A stretch of DNA of 64,000 nt from the NCBI GenBank assembly GCA_049591295.1, contig JBAWEQ010000259.1:84523-148522 (forward strand). Direction: 5' to 3'. The DNA is from DTPS01 sp049591295 (GTDB taxonomy: Bacteria > Acidobacteriota > UBA4820 > DSQY01). Below, one piece after another: positions 51,986-61,520 of this stretch; the first letter of the stretch is position 1; every line of letters begins with the position of its first letter. A program made the translations under genes and the position numbers. The notes under the pieces were generated by a model. That model ran no database searches and had not been told where the DNA came from. It was given only the letters and a program-made list of their open reading frames with translations.

Positions 51986-54052
51986 ATGGTTCAGTTCCGG
52001 CACGCGCAGCGCGAGATCCAGTTCAAGGTAGTCTATTACGGACCGGCGCTCGGCGGCAAAACCACCAACCTGGAAGCCCTCCACGAGATCACTGACCCCG
52101 ATAACAAGACCCAGCTGGTCTCTCTCAAGACGGCGGAAGACCGCACCCTCTTCTTCGATTTCCTGCCCTTCGACCTGGGGGAGATCCAGGGGTACCACGT
52201 CCGGCTTCAGGTCTACACCGTCCCCGGCCAAGTGCACTACAACACCACTCGAAAGGTGGTGCTGGCGGGCACGGACGGCATCATCTTCGTGGCCGATTCC
52301 CAGCCCGGCCGGTCGAACGAGAACTACATCGCCTGGGAAAACATGCGCGCCAACCTGCTGGCCAACAAGATGGACCTCCACCAGATCCCGGTGGTGATCC
52401 AGTGCAACAAGCAGGACCTGTCCGATGCCCTGCCCAAAGAGCAGGTGCTGGCCGCCATGAAGGTGGACTCCCCCAACGTCACGCTCGCTTCGGCGCTCAA
52501 CGGCGAGGGGGTCATGCAGACCTTCCTGACGTGCATCCAGCTCATGCTGGGGCTCTTCGTCGAGAAGTTCAAGCTGGCGGACCGCGGTGTCACTCCGGCT
52601 CGGATCTCGGCGGCCGCGTCGGAGGTGTTCGCACCCCACATGGCCAAGCGAAGGACTCCGCCCGCGCAGATCCCGGCCGCCCCCGAGCAACCACCCGCCG
52701 TGGGGCTCAGCGACGAGGAGCAGCTCGTGGCGGCCCTGCAGTCCAGCACGCAGCTGGCAGAGCAGTACCAGGAGGCCCACCTCCTGAGCCGGATGTACCA
52801 GGCCCGCCTGGATGAGATGACGACGATCTACAACGTCGGAAAGGGCCTGTCCGCGGCCCAGAGCATCGAGGAGGCGCTGAGCCTCACGGGGACCGTCCTG
52901 CACGAGTTCAGGCCTGCCTGGCAGGTATCCCTGTTCACCACCGGCGAGGCGGGGGTGTCCCCCCTGGCCACCTTCGGCGGCGAGGAGGACCCTCTCTGGA
53001 CCGCCGACGCGCCTGGAGCCGGGAACCTCGCCCTCGGCCTGATCCAGCGAGGAGAGCGGACGCACCTGTCGGACCTTCCCGCCCTTTTTCAGCGGCTCAA
53101 GGCCTCGCCCATCCCGCCCCGGGCCGACGCCCTGGCCCTCCCCCTCGGGGCCGCGGACAAACCCACGGCCTACCTCATCGCCTATTCACCTCAGGACTCC
53201 CCCTTCAGCAAGGAGGAGGACCGCTTCCTCGCGCTTCTCGAACAGATCGTCTCTCCGAGGCTGCAGACGCTGGCTCTCTTCGACGCCCTGGCCGCCGCCA
53301 ACGAACGCCTGGAGGTCAAGGTGCTGGAACGGACCGCCGACCTGCAGGAGGCCCTGGAGCGGCTCCAGGAGCTCGACCAGCTCAAGCGGGCCTTCCTGAA
53401 CAACGTCTCGCACGAGATGAAGACCCCCCTCACCAACGTCCGCTCCTACGCCGACCTTCTCCGTCGCTACCCGCAGCAACGGGAGAAGAACGCCGACGAG
53501 TACCTCGGCATCATCTACGAGGAGTCCCTGCACCTCGAGACCCTCATCAACGACCTCCTGTCGTACACGAGGATCAAGGAGCCGCCCCGCGGCGAGTCGT
53601 GCGACCTCGTGGCGGCCCTGGAGGAGGTCCTCGAAACGCTGGGCGCGGTGGCCGAGCGCAAGCACCTCAAGGTTCAGGTCCAGAAGGAGGGCGATACGCT
53701 CTTCTTCGAAATGAACCGGGAGGATGCGGTCATCCTGTTCCGCCAGATCCTCGACAACGCCTTCAAGTTCTCCCCCGAGGGGGTCAAGGTGAAGGTCTAC
53801 CTGCTGCAGGACGCCAAGAGGGTGATCTTCGCCGCGCGGGACTACGGCCCGGGTTTTCCGAAGGAGCAGCAGGAGCGGCTCCTGGAGCCGTACGAGGCGG
53901 GTAATCCCACCGTTCCCAGCTACAAGGGACCCGGCCTCGGCATGGGCCTCTTCCTGGTCAAGGAGATCCTGGCCAAGTACCACGGGGGGATCGCCATCGA
54001 GAACATGGAGCCGGGAAGCAACGTGCTGGCCGAGCTTCCCCGGCGCACCTGA
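51986..54052 (+). CDS. MglA-type Ras-like GTPase fused to GAF and histidine kinase
   Basis: 688 aa, soluble throughout. Residues 1-195 are an MglA-class small GTPase: P-loop G19-PALGGK-T26, switch-II region 'YTVPGQVHYNTTRK' (77-90) with the MglA-style TVPG in place of DxxG, and G4 N141-KQD. A Pro/Ala linker (about 205-245) leads to a GAF-like domain (about 270-425). A coiled coil and the HisKA dimerisation helix follow, with phospho-acceptor H476 in 'NNVSHEMKTPLTNVRSY'. The HATPase_c domain (about 570-685) has N-box 'ILDNAFKFS', 'DYGPGFP' and 'GLGMGLFLV'. It looks like a histidine kinase gated by a built-in GTPase. No mglB-like (roadblock) gene is nearby. Start ATG 51986. Confidence 0.93.
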   Translation: MVQFRHAQREIQFKVVYYGPALGGKTTNLEALHEITDPDNKTQLVSLKTAEDRTLFFDFLPFDLGEIQGYHVRLQVYTVPGQVHYNTTRKVVLAGTDGIIFVADSQPGRSNENYIAWENMRANLLANKMDLHQIPVVIQCNKQDLSDALPKEQVLAAMKVDSPNVTLASALNGEGVMQTFLTCIQLMLGLFVEKFKLADRGVTPARISAAASEVFAPHMAKRRTPPAQIPAAPEQPPAVGLSDEEQLVAALQSSTQLAEQYQEAHLLSRMYQARLDEMTTIYNVGKGLSAAQSIEEALSLTGTVLHEFRPAWQVSLFTTGEAGVSPLATFGGEEDPLWTADAPGAGNLALGLIQRGERTHLSDLPALFQRLKASPIPPRADALALPLGAADKPTAYLIAYSPQDSPFSKEEDRFLALLEQIVSPRLQTLALFDALAAANERLEVKVLERTADLQEALERLQELDQLKRAFLNNVSHEMKTPLTNVRSYADLLRRYPQQREKNADEYLGIIYEESLHLETLINDLLSYTRIKEPPRGESCDLVAALEEVLETLGAVAERKHLKVQVQKEGDTLFFEMNREDAVILFRQILDNAFKFSPEGVKVKVYLLQDAKRVIFAARDYGPGFPKEQQERLLEPYEAGNPTVPSYKGPGLGMGLFLVKEILAKYHGGIAIENMEPGSNVLAELPRRT

Positions 54053-54113
54053 CCTTCCCGATCCAGCCGACCGCCGTTCGCGTAGCCGTCTTTCGCGGAC
54101 GGAGCGCCGAGCT

Positions 54114-55889
54114 TCAGGCGGGCTTGGCCTCGGCGGCCGGCCTCACGAATTGGTGGAAGAGCCCCTTGTGGAAGGCGCTGTTGAAGGCCGTGACAACGGC
54201 GGGATCGTAGACCGTCTCCTTCAGTTCGTTGATGCGGGCCGCGCCCTGCGCCAGCGTCATGGCGCGCTGGTAGGGGCGGTTGGTGGTCATGGCGTCGAAG
54301 GCATCGGCCACGCCGATGATGCGCGCGATAACAGGGATCTCTTGCGCCTTCAAGTTGTCGGGGTACCCTCCGCCGGACCACTTTTCGTGGTGGTGGCGGA
54401 TGCCGGGAATGATCTCCCTCATCTGCGGGATGCCCCCCAGGATCTGGGCGCCCTTGGGCGGGTGGGTCTTCATGATCTCGAACTCCTCCGCGGTCAGGGC
54501 GCCGGGTTTCCTCAGAATCTTGTCCTCTATGCCAATCTTGCCCACGTCGTGCAGAAGCGATGAGATCTCCATGATCCGCAGGTTGCGTTCGTCGAGGCCG
54601 TACTCACGCGAGATGATCATGGAGTAGGCCGAGACGCGCTCCGAGTGTCCGCGGGTATACGGGTCCTTCGCATCGAGCGCGTTGGCGATGGCGCGGATCG
54701 AGTCCATGAAGAGCTGCTGGGTTTCGCGGGCGGCGGCCTCCACCTTCTGGATGTAGTCCTGGATGTCGTCCGCCATGGCGTTGAAGGCGCGGGCCAAGTC
54801 GCCGATCTCGTTCCGGCTCCGGATGTCCGCGCGCTGGCTGAAGTTCCCGCGGGCCAGGTCCCGGCTCACCTCCGCCAGCTTGGAGATGGGCCGGGTGATG
54901 AGGCCGGCCATGATCAGGCCGATCAGCAGCGCCCCGGCGATGGAGAGCAGGACCCACAGTTTTGACTGCTGCCTGAGCTGGAGGATGGGGGCGTAGTATT
55001 TCTCCCGGTCCACCTGGGCGAAGAGTAGCCACCTGTAGCCGTTGATGGGGGCGCAGGTCACGAGATAGGTCCGCGGTTTTCCGTCCACCCTCTTGGTGAC
55101 GTTGTAGTTGACCGCGCTGGTGGGATAGACCCCCGAAACCAGCATCCGCTGGACGATGGGATCCGTGGAGAGGTCCTTGGTCTGTCCCTGGTAGGCCGCG
55201 TTGGAGTGGAATATGAGATTGCCGTTGTCGTCGGTGACGAAGAGAGTGAACTCCCGGCTGTAGTCGCCGAGACTGTCCTGAACGCTCTGGAGCAAGAAGA
55301 TCCCGGTGATGGCCGCCACGGTCCGTCCTTCCGACTGGATGGGTGCCGTGAGCACCATGGCGGGCTCAGAGAGGCGGCCCAGGGCTGCCAGGCGGACGTA
55401 GAAGACGGGGGAGGCACCGGGCTGGCCGCTCGACAGGCACTGGCGCGCCATGGGCGAGACCAGGTTCGTGAGCTGTGCCTGTTCGTTGGGCGTCAGCCCC
55501 TTCCACTGGGCCGTGAACTGGTTGCCCTGGGGGTCCTGGTAGGCCAGGATGAGTGAGTCGTTCGACAGGTAGCGCCCCAGGATGTCCCGCTGAAGCAAAT
55601 TCTCGAAGTTGACCTTCGCGTCCGGATCGTTCGAATAGACCTCGAAGGCGGCCACCAGATCCCCCAGACGGCGCCGGTACTCGTCGAGCAGGTTCTGGAT
55701 GTGGGCGGCGGCGGGGATGGAGGTCTTGAGCTGGCGTTCCCGAAGCGACTCCTCGATGTAGTCCTTGCTCATGGAGATGGCCTTCCAGGAGTAGGTGACG
55801 AGGGGCACGACCACAATGACGACCAGGAGGATGGACAGAACCCAGAAGATGCTGATGCTCTTGACCAGGCGCTTGGGATCTTCGGGCAC
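54114..55889 (-). CDS. membrane sensor with HAMP and HD-GYP domains
   Basis: 591 aa from GTG 55889 (GAGGAGGG just upstream); the frame extending to 56003 does not look coding. TM1 (about 10-35), a periplasmic Cache-like sensor of about 290 residues, TM2 (about 320-345) and HAMP ('RPISKLAEVSRDLARGNFSQR') come first. The HD-GYP phosphodiesterase (about 410-580) has 'LLHDVGKIGIEDKIL' and 'HHHEKWSGGGYPD', both intact. It would lower c-di-GMP in response to an external ligand. Convergent with the GTPase-kinase gene (61 bp gap). Confidence 0.9.
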   Translation of the reverse strand: MPEDPKRLVKSISIFWVLSILLVVIVVVPLVTYSWKAISMSKDYIEESLRERQLKTSIPAAAHIQNLLDEYRRRLGDLVAAFEVYSNDPDAKVNFENLLQRDILGRYLSNDSLILAYQDPQGNQFTAQWKGLTPNEQAQLTNLVSPMARQCLSSGQPGASPVFYVRLAALGRLSEPAMVLTAPIQSEGRTVAAITGIFLLQSVQDSLGDYSREFTLFVTDDNGNLIFHSNAAYQGQTKDLSTDPIVQRMLVSGVYPTSAVNYNVTKRVDGKPRTYLVTCAPINGYRWLLFAQVDREKYYAPILQLRQQSKLWVLLSIAGALLIGLIMAGLITRPISKLAEVSRDLARGNFSQRADIRSRNEIGDLARAFNAMADDIQDYIQKVEAAARETQQLFMDSIRAIANALDAKDPYTRGHSERVSAYSMIISREYGLDERNLRIMEISSLLHDVGKIGIEDKILRKPGALTAEEFEIMKTHPPKGAQILGGIPQMREIIPGIRHHHEKWSGGGYPDNLKAQEIPVIARIIGVADAFDAMTTNRPYQRAMTLAQGAARINELKETVYDPAVVTAFNSAFHKGLFHQFVRPAAEAKPA

Positions 55890-56083
55890 GCCGCCCTCCT
55901 CGGAATCGAGGACATTATAGGTCAGGACGCCTGAAAAATCCCAAATCCCTTGGTAAAGGACAAGGGACTGGAGAGAGCAGAGAACTGAAAGCGGGAAGTA
56001 CATCGGTCCTTTTCAGTTCGCCATTCGCGATCCGGCCTCTTCAATCCTTCGGGGGCCGGCATCAGGCGGGACGGCTGGTCCGG

Positions 56084-56112
56084 TTGACAGGGGGCAAGTG
56101 CGGGAATAATAA
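56084..56112 (+). promoter_or_regulatory. promoter of dxs
   Basis: Consensus TTGACA (56084-56089) followed by the AT-rich AATAATAATG. AATAAT at 56105 (15 base spacer) or TAATAA at 56107 (17 bases) would be the -10. The AT-rich patch is conspicuous in this GC-rich DNA. Confidence 0.6.
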
Positions 56113-56151
56113 TGAGTATTCTTGTTTTTCAGCACATGGCGAGGTGGCCCG

Positions 56152-58074
56152 GTGGCTCAGACCCGACTGCTGGATTCGATCCAGGTTCCCCAGGACCTCC
56201 GGGCGCTGCCTGAAGAGGATCTGCCCAGGCTGTGCGGTGAACTCCGCGATCACCTCATCGAGGTGGTCTCGGGGATCGGCGGGCACTTCTCGAGCAGCCT
56301 CGGCGTGGTCGAGCTGACGGTGGCCCTTCACTACGTTCTCAACACGCCGAAGGACCTTCTCGTCTGGGACGTGGGCCACCAGGCCTACATCCACAAGATC
56401 CTGACGGGACGCAAGGAGGCGCTGAAGACCATCCGCCGGCTGGGCGGCATCTCCGGGTTCCTGAAGCGCACCGAGAGCGAATACGACGTCTACGGAGCCG
56501 GCCACGCCTCCACCGCCCTGTCCGCCGCTTACGGCATGGCTGTGGCCAGGGACCTCCAGGGAGAGCAGTTCCGGGTGGCGGCGGTTTTCGGGGACGGGGC
56601 GCTCACTGGGGGCCTCTGCTATGAGGCGTTGAACAACGCCGGGGCCTCCCACCGGCGCTTCCTGGCCATCCTGAACGACAACCAGATGTCCATCTCACCC
56701 AACGTGGGAGCCATCTACCGCTACCTCAACAACTTCGCGCAGACGCCCCTTTACCAGGCCTTCCGCCGGCGGATCAAGGACGGGCTCGAGAGGATCCCCC
56801 GCTACGGGAAGCCCATGACCCACCTCGCCCGCCGCCTCGAGGAGGGAGCCAAGGCCACCCTCACGCCCGGCGCCATCTTCGAGGCGCTGGGCTTCGACTA
56901 CTATGGCCCGCTGGATGGCCATAACGTCCTCGAACTGGTGAAGGTCCTGAGGAACCTGAAGGACTTGGACAGGCCCGTGCTCGTGCACGTTCTGACCACC
57001 AAGGGAAAGGGGTACGGCCCGGCGGAGGAGTCTCCCGAAGGCTACCACGGCGTCAAGCCCTTCAGCCCGGAGGAGGGCATCCAGGCCTCGGCACCCGGCA
57101 AGCCCATGTTCCAGGACGCCTTCGGCGCCTCGCTCGTGCAGTTGGCCCGCCGCGATTCCCGCATGGTGGGCATCACGGCCGCCATGCCGACGGGAACGGG
57201 CATCGTCCCCTTTTCGCTGGAATTCCCGGAGCGGTTCTTCGACGTCGGCATCGCCGAGGAACACGCCACGGTCTTCGCCGCCGGCCTGGCCACGCAGGGC
57301 CTCAGGCCCGTCTGCGCCATCTATTCGACCTTCCTGCAGCGCGCCTACGATCAGATCGTCCACGACGTGGCCCTCCAGCACCTGCCCGTCCTGTTTTGCA
57401 TGGACCGGGCGGGACTGGCCGGGGAGGACGGGCCCACCCACCACGGTGCCTTCGACATAGCCTACCTCCGGCCGATCCCCGGCATGGTGGTCAGCGCGCC
57501 CAGGAACGGCAATGAATTGCGCAATCTCATGGCCACCGCCTTGACTTACAACGACGGTCCCTTCGCCATCCGCTACCCGAAGGCGCCGGCCGTTCCCTTC
57601 GACCTGGAGGCCAAGCCGAAGGTTCTTCCCCTGGGCCAGTGGGAGATCGTCCGGGAGGGCGAAGATCTGATCCTCCTGGCGGTCGGCCCCATGGTTCAGG
57701 AGGCCCTCGTGGCGGCCGAGGCGCTGGCCGCGGAGGGGTACCACATGGAGGTCGTGAACTGCCGCTTCATCAGGCCCCTGGACGAGGAGTACCTCGCTCA
57801 CCGCATGCCCTCGGCCCGCATGGTCTTCACCGTGGAGGAGGGAATCGCCTCCGGCGGCTTCGGCTCCGCGGTCATGGAGTGGAAGGAGGCGCACGGGGTT
57901 TCCTCGCCCATCGCCGTGTTGGCCATTCCCGATCAATTCGTGACGCACGGCTCCAGGGGGGAGCTGCTGAAATCCATCGGGCTGACCTCCGAGGGCATCG
58001 CCGAGGCGGTTCGGAGTCGCGTGACGCGAAGGTCTGCCCCACACAAAAAGATCCGCAAGGCGGTGGTGGGCTGA
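56152..58074 (+). CDS. dxs: 1-deoxy-D-xylulose-5-phosphate synthase
   Basis: 640 aa from GTG 56152. First enzyme of the MEP isoprenoid pathway; condenses pyruvate and glyceraldehyde-3-phosphate with TPP. N-terminal 'GGHFSSSLGVVELTVALHYV', TPP/Mg motif 'GDGALTGGLCYEALNNAG' and 'NDNQMSIS' (about 155-190). The central 'VGIAEEHATVFAAGLA' carries the catalytic Glu, and a transketolase C-terminal domain follows. A TTG at 56122 in frame is possible but lacks a Shine-Dalgarno. Isoprenoid supply would feed undecaprenyl carriers. Confidence 0.96.
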   Translation: MAQTRLLDSIQVPQDLRALPEEDLPRLCGELRDHLIEVVSGIGGHFSSSLGVVELTVALHYVLNTPKDLLVWDVGHQAYIHKILTGRKEALKTIRRLGGISGFLKRTESEYDVYGAGHASTALSAAYGMAVARDLQGEQFRVAAVFGDGALTGGLCYEALNNAGASHRRFLAILNDNQMSISPNVGAIYRYLNNFAQTPLYQAFRRRIKDGLERIPRYGKPMTHLARRLEEGAKATLTPGAIFEALGFDYYGPLDGHNVLELVKVLRNLKDLDRPVLVHVLTTKGKGYGPAEESPEGYHGVKPFSPEEGIQASAPGKPMFQDAFGASLVQLARRDSRMVGITAAMPTGTGIVPFSLEFPERFFDVGIAEEHATVFAAGLATQGLRPVCAIYSTFLQRAYDQIVHDVALQHLPVLFCMDRAGLAGEDGPTHHGAFDIAYLRPIPGMVVSAPRNGNELRNLMATALTYNDGPFAIRYPKAPAVPFDLEAKPKVLPLGQWEIVREGEDLILLAVGPMVQEALVAAEALAAEGYHMEVVNCRFIRPLDEEYLAHRMPSARMVFTVEEGIASGGFGSAVMEWKEAHGVSSPIAVLAIPDQFVTHGSRGELLKSIGLTSEGIAEAVRSRVTRRSAPHKKIRKAVVG

Positions 58075-58193
58075 TGGCCATGGATGCCCTCCTCCAAGGG
58101 AGAAGCTGAAGAGGACAAGCCGGCCCCATTCGCGGGCCTACAGGGCCGGGTCCGCCCGCCCGTTCATCCAGATCCAAGACAAAAGGAGATCTC

Positions 58194-59675
58194 ATGCGCT
58201 GGCAGATCGTCACCGGATCCCCCGAGAGCGCGAAGGCTCAGGCTATCGTCTTCGGAGTGTGCGAGGATCTCGATTTCACGCCATTGGCCGCAGGGAAAAA
58301 GCTCACCGAGACCGCGCGCCAGATCCGGTTCAAGGGTAAGCCCGGCGAAACTTTCTTCGCCTTTGACCTCTTCGGCACGCCGGCCAAACACCTTCTGGTG
58401 GTCGGCCTCGGAACGCGCGGCGCACTCGGGCCCGACGGCTTGAGGGCAGCATCCGCGCTGGCCGTGCGCAAGCTCCACGAGCGCTTTCTCAAGGAGGTCG
58501 CCCTGGCTCTGCCTCTGGAGGCGGATTCGCCGCAAGCCCGCAGCGAGGCCATCTGCGCCCTGACGGAGGGCCTGCTCCTGGCCAACGAGCGCTTCGCACG
58601 ATACAAGACCGGGGAGGAGACCCCCTACGACGGCCTGCACGTATGCCGCATCCTGGTGCCCAAGAGGAAGCCAGAGTACGAGGAGGGGGCGCGGAGGGGA
58701 GAGGTGCTGGCTCAGGCCACGCTCTTCGCGCGTACCCTCGTGAGCGAGCCTTCCAACGTGCTCACTCCCGCCCGCATGGCCGAGGAGGCCGGGAAGCTGG
58801 CGAAGGAATACGGCTTCACCCTCAAGGTGTACGACGAGAAGGCCTGCGAGAAGATGGGGATGGGCGCCTATCTCGCCGTGGCGCAGGGTTCCAAGAACCC
58901 GCCGCGATTCATCCACCTCTCCTACCGGCCGAAGGGGGCGCGATTCCGACTCGGCCTCGTGGGCAAGGGGCTGACCTTCGATTCGGGCGGCCTATCTCTC
59001 AAGCCCGCCGACAACATGGGCGCCATGAAGAGCGACATGGCCGGGTCGGCGGCCGTTCTCGGCGCCATGATGGCCATCGGCGAGCTGAAACCGGCGGTGG
59101 CGGTAGAGGCCGTGATGGCCATGGCCGAGAACATGCCGGGCGGTGCGGCCTACCGCCCCGGCGATATCCTGACGAGCATGAGCGGCAAGACCATCGAGGT
59201 TCTCAACACGGACGCCGAGGGCAGGCTCACCCTGGCCGACGCCCTCGCCTACGTCCAGCGGCAGAAGGTGGACGCGGTCGTGGACCTGGCCACCCTCACG
59301 GGCGCATGCGTCGTGGCCCTGGGCCCAGACTACGCCGGCGCCATGGGCAACGACCAGGCTTTCCTCGACGAGGTCTTGGCCGCGGCCAAGGGCTCCGGCG
59401 ACCTCCTCTGGCCGCTGCCGCTCCCCGAGGCCTACGGCAAGTACATCAAGAGCGCCGTGGCTGATGTGGCCAACATCTCCCGGATCCGCTGGGGCGGGGC
59501 CCTCACCGCTGGCCTCTTCCTCAAGCATTTCGTCCACGAAGGCACGCCCTGGGTCCACCTAGACATCGCCGGCCCGGCCCTTCGCGAAGACGACGGGATC
59601 GATTCCCACAAGGCAGAAGGCTCGGGCGCGGGCGTCCGGACCCTGGTGCGGCTGGCGCTCTCCAAGGGCGCCTGA
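58194..59675 (+). CDS. pepA: cytosol (leucyl) aminopeptidase, M17 family
   Basis: 493 aa. The two-metal catalytic domain (about 170-490) has 'VGKGLTFDSGGLSLKP' (Lys and Asp ligands), 'KSDMAGSAAVLGAM' and the family signature 'NTDAEGRLTLADAL' (about 340-353). The N-terminal regulatory domain is of normal size. Cytoplasmic hexamer that removes N-terminal residues and degrades peptides. Strong AAAGGAG before ATG 58194. Confidence 0.96.
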   Translation: MRWQIVTGSPESAKAQAIVFGVCEDLDFTPLAAGKKLTETARQIRFKGKPGETFFAFDLFGTPAKHLLVVGLGTRGALGPDGLRAASALAVRKLHERFLKEVALALPLEADSPQARSEAICALTEGLLLANERFARYKTGEETPYDGLHVCRILVPKRKPEYEEGARRGEVLAQATLFARTLVSEPSNVLTPARMAEEAGKLAKEYGFTLKVYDEKACEKMGMGAYLAVAQGSKNPPRFIHLSYRPKGARFRLGLVGKGLTFDSGGLSLKPADNMGAMKSDMAGSAAVLGAMMAIGELKPAVAVEAVMAMAENMPGGAAYRPGDILTSMSGKTIEVLNTDAEGRLTLADALAYVQRQKVDAVVDLATLTGACVVALGPDYAGAMGNDQAFLDEVLAAAKGSGDLLWPLPLPEAYGKYIKSAVADVANISRIRWGGALTAGLFLKHFVHEGTPWVHLDIAGPALREDDGIDSHKAEGSGAGVRTLVRLALSKGA

Positions 59676-59719
59676 GGGGTCACGGCTTCGCCCGTGATGG
59701 GAGCCGAGGGGGGCAAGCC

Positions 59720-60244
59720 ATGTCTCATCAGGAGCATCAAGACAAAGCCCCGGCCCGGCTGAACTTCGCGGTGCTTACGGTGTCGGATTCACGGGACGAG
59801 TCCACCGACGAGTCAGGGCGGACGATCATGGCCTTACTGGCGGAGCGGGGTCACGGGCTGGTGGGATACCGCATCGTCCCCGACGAGCCAGAGCTGATCC
59901 GGCAAGCCGTCGGGGAGTGGCTCGCCAGGGAAGGCCTCCAGGCCTTGGTTGTGAACGGCGGAACGGGGGTCTCCCCCAGGGACAGGACGGTGGAGGCGGT
60001 GGAACCCCTTCTGGACAGACAGCTGCCCGGCTTCGGAGAGATCTTCCGCTGGCTCTCCTACCAGGAGATAGGCCCGGCGGCCATGCTGTCGCGCGCCCTG
60101 GCCGGCACGGCCAGCGGGCGTATCCTCTTCTGCCTCCCCGGCTCCACGAACGCGTGCCGCCTGGCCATGGAGCGCCTCATCCTTCCCCAGACGGGCCACC
60201 TCTGGGCCATGCTCCACCCGGAGCCTGGCCCAGGCAGGACGTGA
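59720..60244 (+). CDS. moaB: MoaB/Mog-type molybdopterin adenylyltransferase
   Basis: 174 aa. 'FAVLTVSDSRDESTDESGRT' (about 17-36) and 'VVNGGTGVSPRDRTVEAVEPLL' (two joined motifs, about 75-96) are the family signatures; 'PGSTNACRLAMERLILPQTGHL' ends it. Adenylylates molybdopterin before MoeA inserts molybdate (MoeA is encoded at 15.7 kb). Forty-four bp after pepA. Confidence 0.93.
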   Translation: MSHQEHQDKAPARLNFAVLTVSDSRDESTDESGRTIMALLAERGHGLVGYRIVPDEPELIRQAVGEWLAREGLQALVVNGGTGVSPRDRTVEAVEPLLDRQLPGFGEIFRWLSYQEIGPAAMLSRALAGTASGRILFCLPGSTNACRLAMERLILPQTGHLWAMLHPEPGPGRT

Positions 60245-60323
60245 TGCCGGGCCGCCCATTGCGCACTTCTCGGTTTTCGCCCGAGAATGGCCGCCCCCAC
60301 CGACCACAGGAGGGCATCGCACG

Positions 60324-61508
60324 ATGAAGACAGCCGAACTGCTCTCATGGCTCATCGTGACCTGGTGGGCTTTTGCCAGCCTGAGCTTGATCCTCAACCT
60401 GATGATGCTACACCGGCTATCGGAAGAACCCGCCGATGATCCCCTCCCCTCTCTCAACGTCGTCATTCCGGCCAGGAATGAGGAGAGGGACGTGGAGGCG
60501 GCGGTAGCCTCCCAGTGCAGCCAGGACTTCCCCGGCCTGCGCGTCATCGTGGTCGAGGATCGCTCTACCGACCGCACCCCGGTCATCCTGGAAGCTCTCA
60601 AGTCCCGATTCCCTAACCTGACGGTGGTCAGAGGGGAAGACCCTCCGGCCGGGTGGATGGGCAAGCAAAATGCCATGTCCCTCGGCCTGCGTCAGGCCGA
60701 AGGTGAGCTCGTGCTCTTCGTGGACGCGGACGTTCCATACGGACCGGGCGTTCTTAGGAGGCTGGCTCATGAGATGGCGCGCAGGAACCTGGACATGCTC
60801 GTTGTGATGGGCTCCATGGAGGCGCGCGGCCTTGAGCCGCTCTTGATTTCGACGCTTTACTCCTTTCCCCTTTACGGCGCCGCCACCTTCCTGGTGAACC
60901 GTCCCCGGTTCAGGCGCGCCGCCTTCGGGTTCCCCTCCGGGATGCTGGTCCGCAGGGACGCCCTCAAGGCGGCCGGCGGGATCCAGGCCATCCGCGACAA
61001 ACCCATCGACGATGTGGCCCTCGCCAGGTTGATGAAAGCCTACCGTGGGAGGTTTCGCGTCGTCACCGAGTTTCGGGGTGTCAGGCACAGGATGCATCGA
61101 GGATTCCGCGAGGCCGTTGACGGCTTCTCCAAGTACGCCTATTACGCCCTCCTTGCCAGGCCCATCCCCGCTGCGCTCGTGGTCGGCTGGGACTTCGCCG
61201 TGCATACGCTTCCCGCGGTGCTGCTCGTCACGAGCTTCTTCTTTCCACCGCTCAAGGTTCTCCGCTTGCCGGCGCTTTTGTCGTTTCTTGCGGGCGTGCT
61301 GTGCAATGCCGCCACCTCGCTGTGGGCGCGCCAGCCCCTTTGGATTGCCATCGGGTTCCCTTTCCGACCCCTCGCGTGGAGCTTGGTTCTCATCCGATCG
61401 GCATCGAGGTACTACAGGCACGGGCTGGTTTGGAGGGGGCGCACCTTCCAGCCCGAGGGGAACATCGACAATCCCAAGACAGCGCCAAAAGGTACCGGGG
61501 ACGCGTGA
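60324..61508 (+). CDS. membrane glycosyltransferase family 2 protein, paralogue 1 of 3
   Basis: 394 aa. N-terminal TM (about 8-30), GT-A catalytic domain (about 42-275), then TM helices at the C-terminus (about 285-365). Motifs: 'VVIPARNEERDVEAAV', 'VVEDRSTDRT', 'GWMGKQNAMSLGL', and 'LFVDADVPYGPG' (DxD metal site). The Gx(W)xGK motif and topology resemble HpnB/CrtQ-type enzymes that glycosylate lipids or carotenoids; the acceptor here is unknown. Downstream paralogues follow after 12 and 1 bp. Confidence 0.88.
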   Translation: MKTAELLSWLIVTWWAFASLSLILNLMMLHRLSEEPADDPLPSLNVVIPARNEERDVEAAVASQCSQDFPGLRVIVVEDRSTDRTPVILEALKSRFPNLTVVRGEDPPAGWMGKQNAMSLGLRQAEGELVLFVDADVPYGPGVLRRLAHEMARRNLDMLVVMGSMEARGLEPLLISTLYSFPLYGAATFLVNRPRFRRAAFGFPSGMLVRRDALKAAGGIQAIRDKPIDDVALARLMKAYRGRFRVVTEFRGVRHRMHRGFREAVDGFSKYAYYALLARPIPAALVVGWDFAVHTLPAVLLVTSFFFPPLKVLRLPALLSFLAGVLCNAATSLWARQPLWIAIGFPFRPLAWSLVLIRSASRYYRHGLVWRGRTFQPEGNIDNPKTAPKGTGDA

Positions 61509-61520
61509 GGTTCAAAGAAC

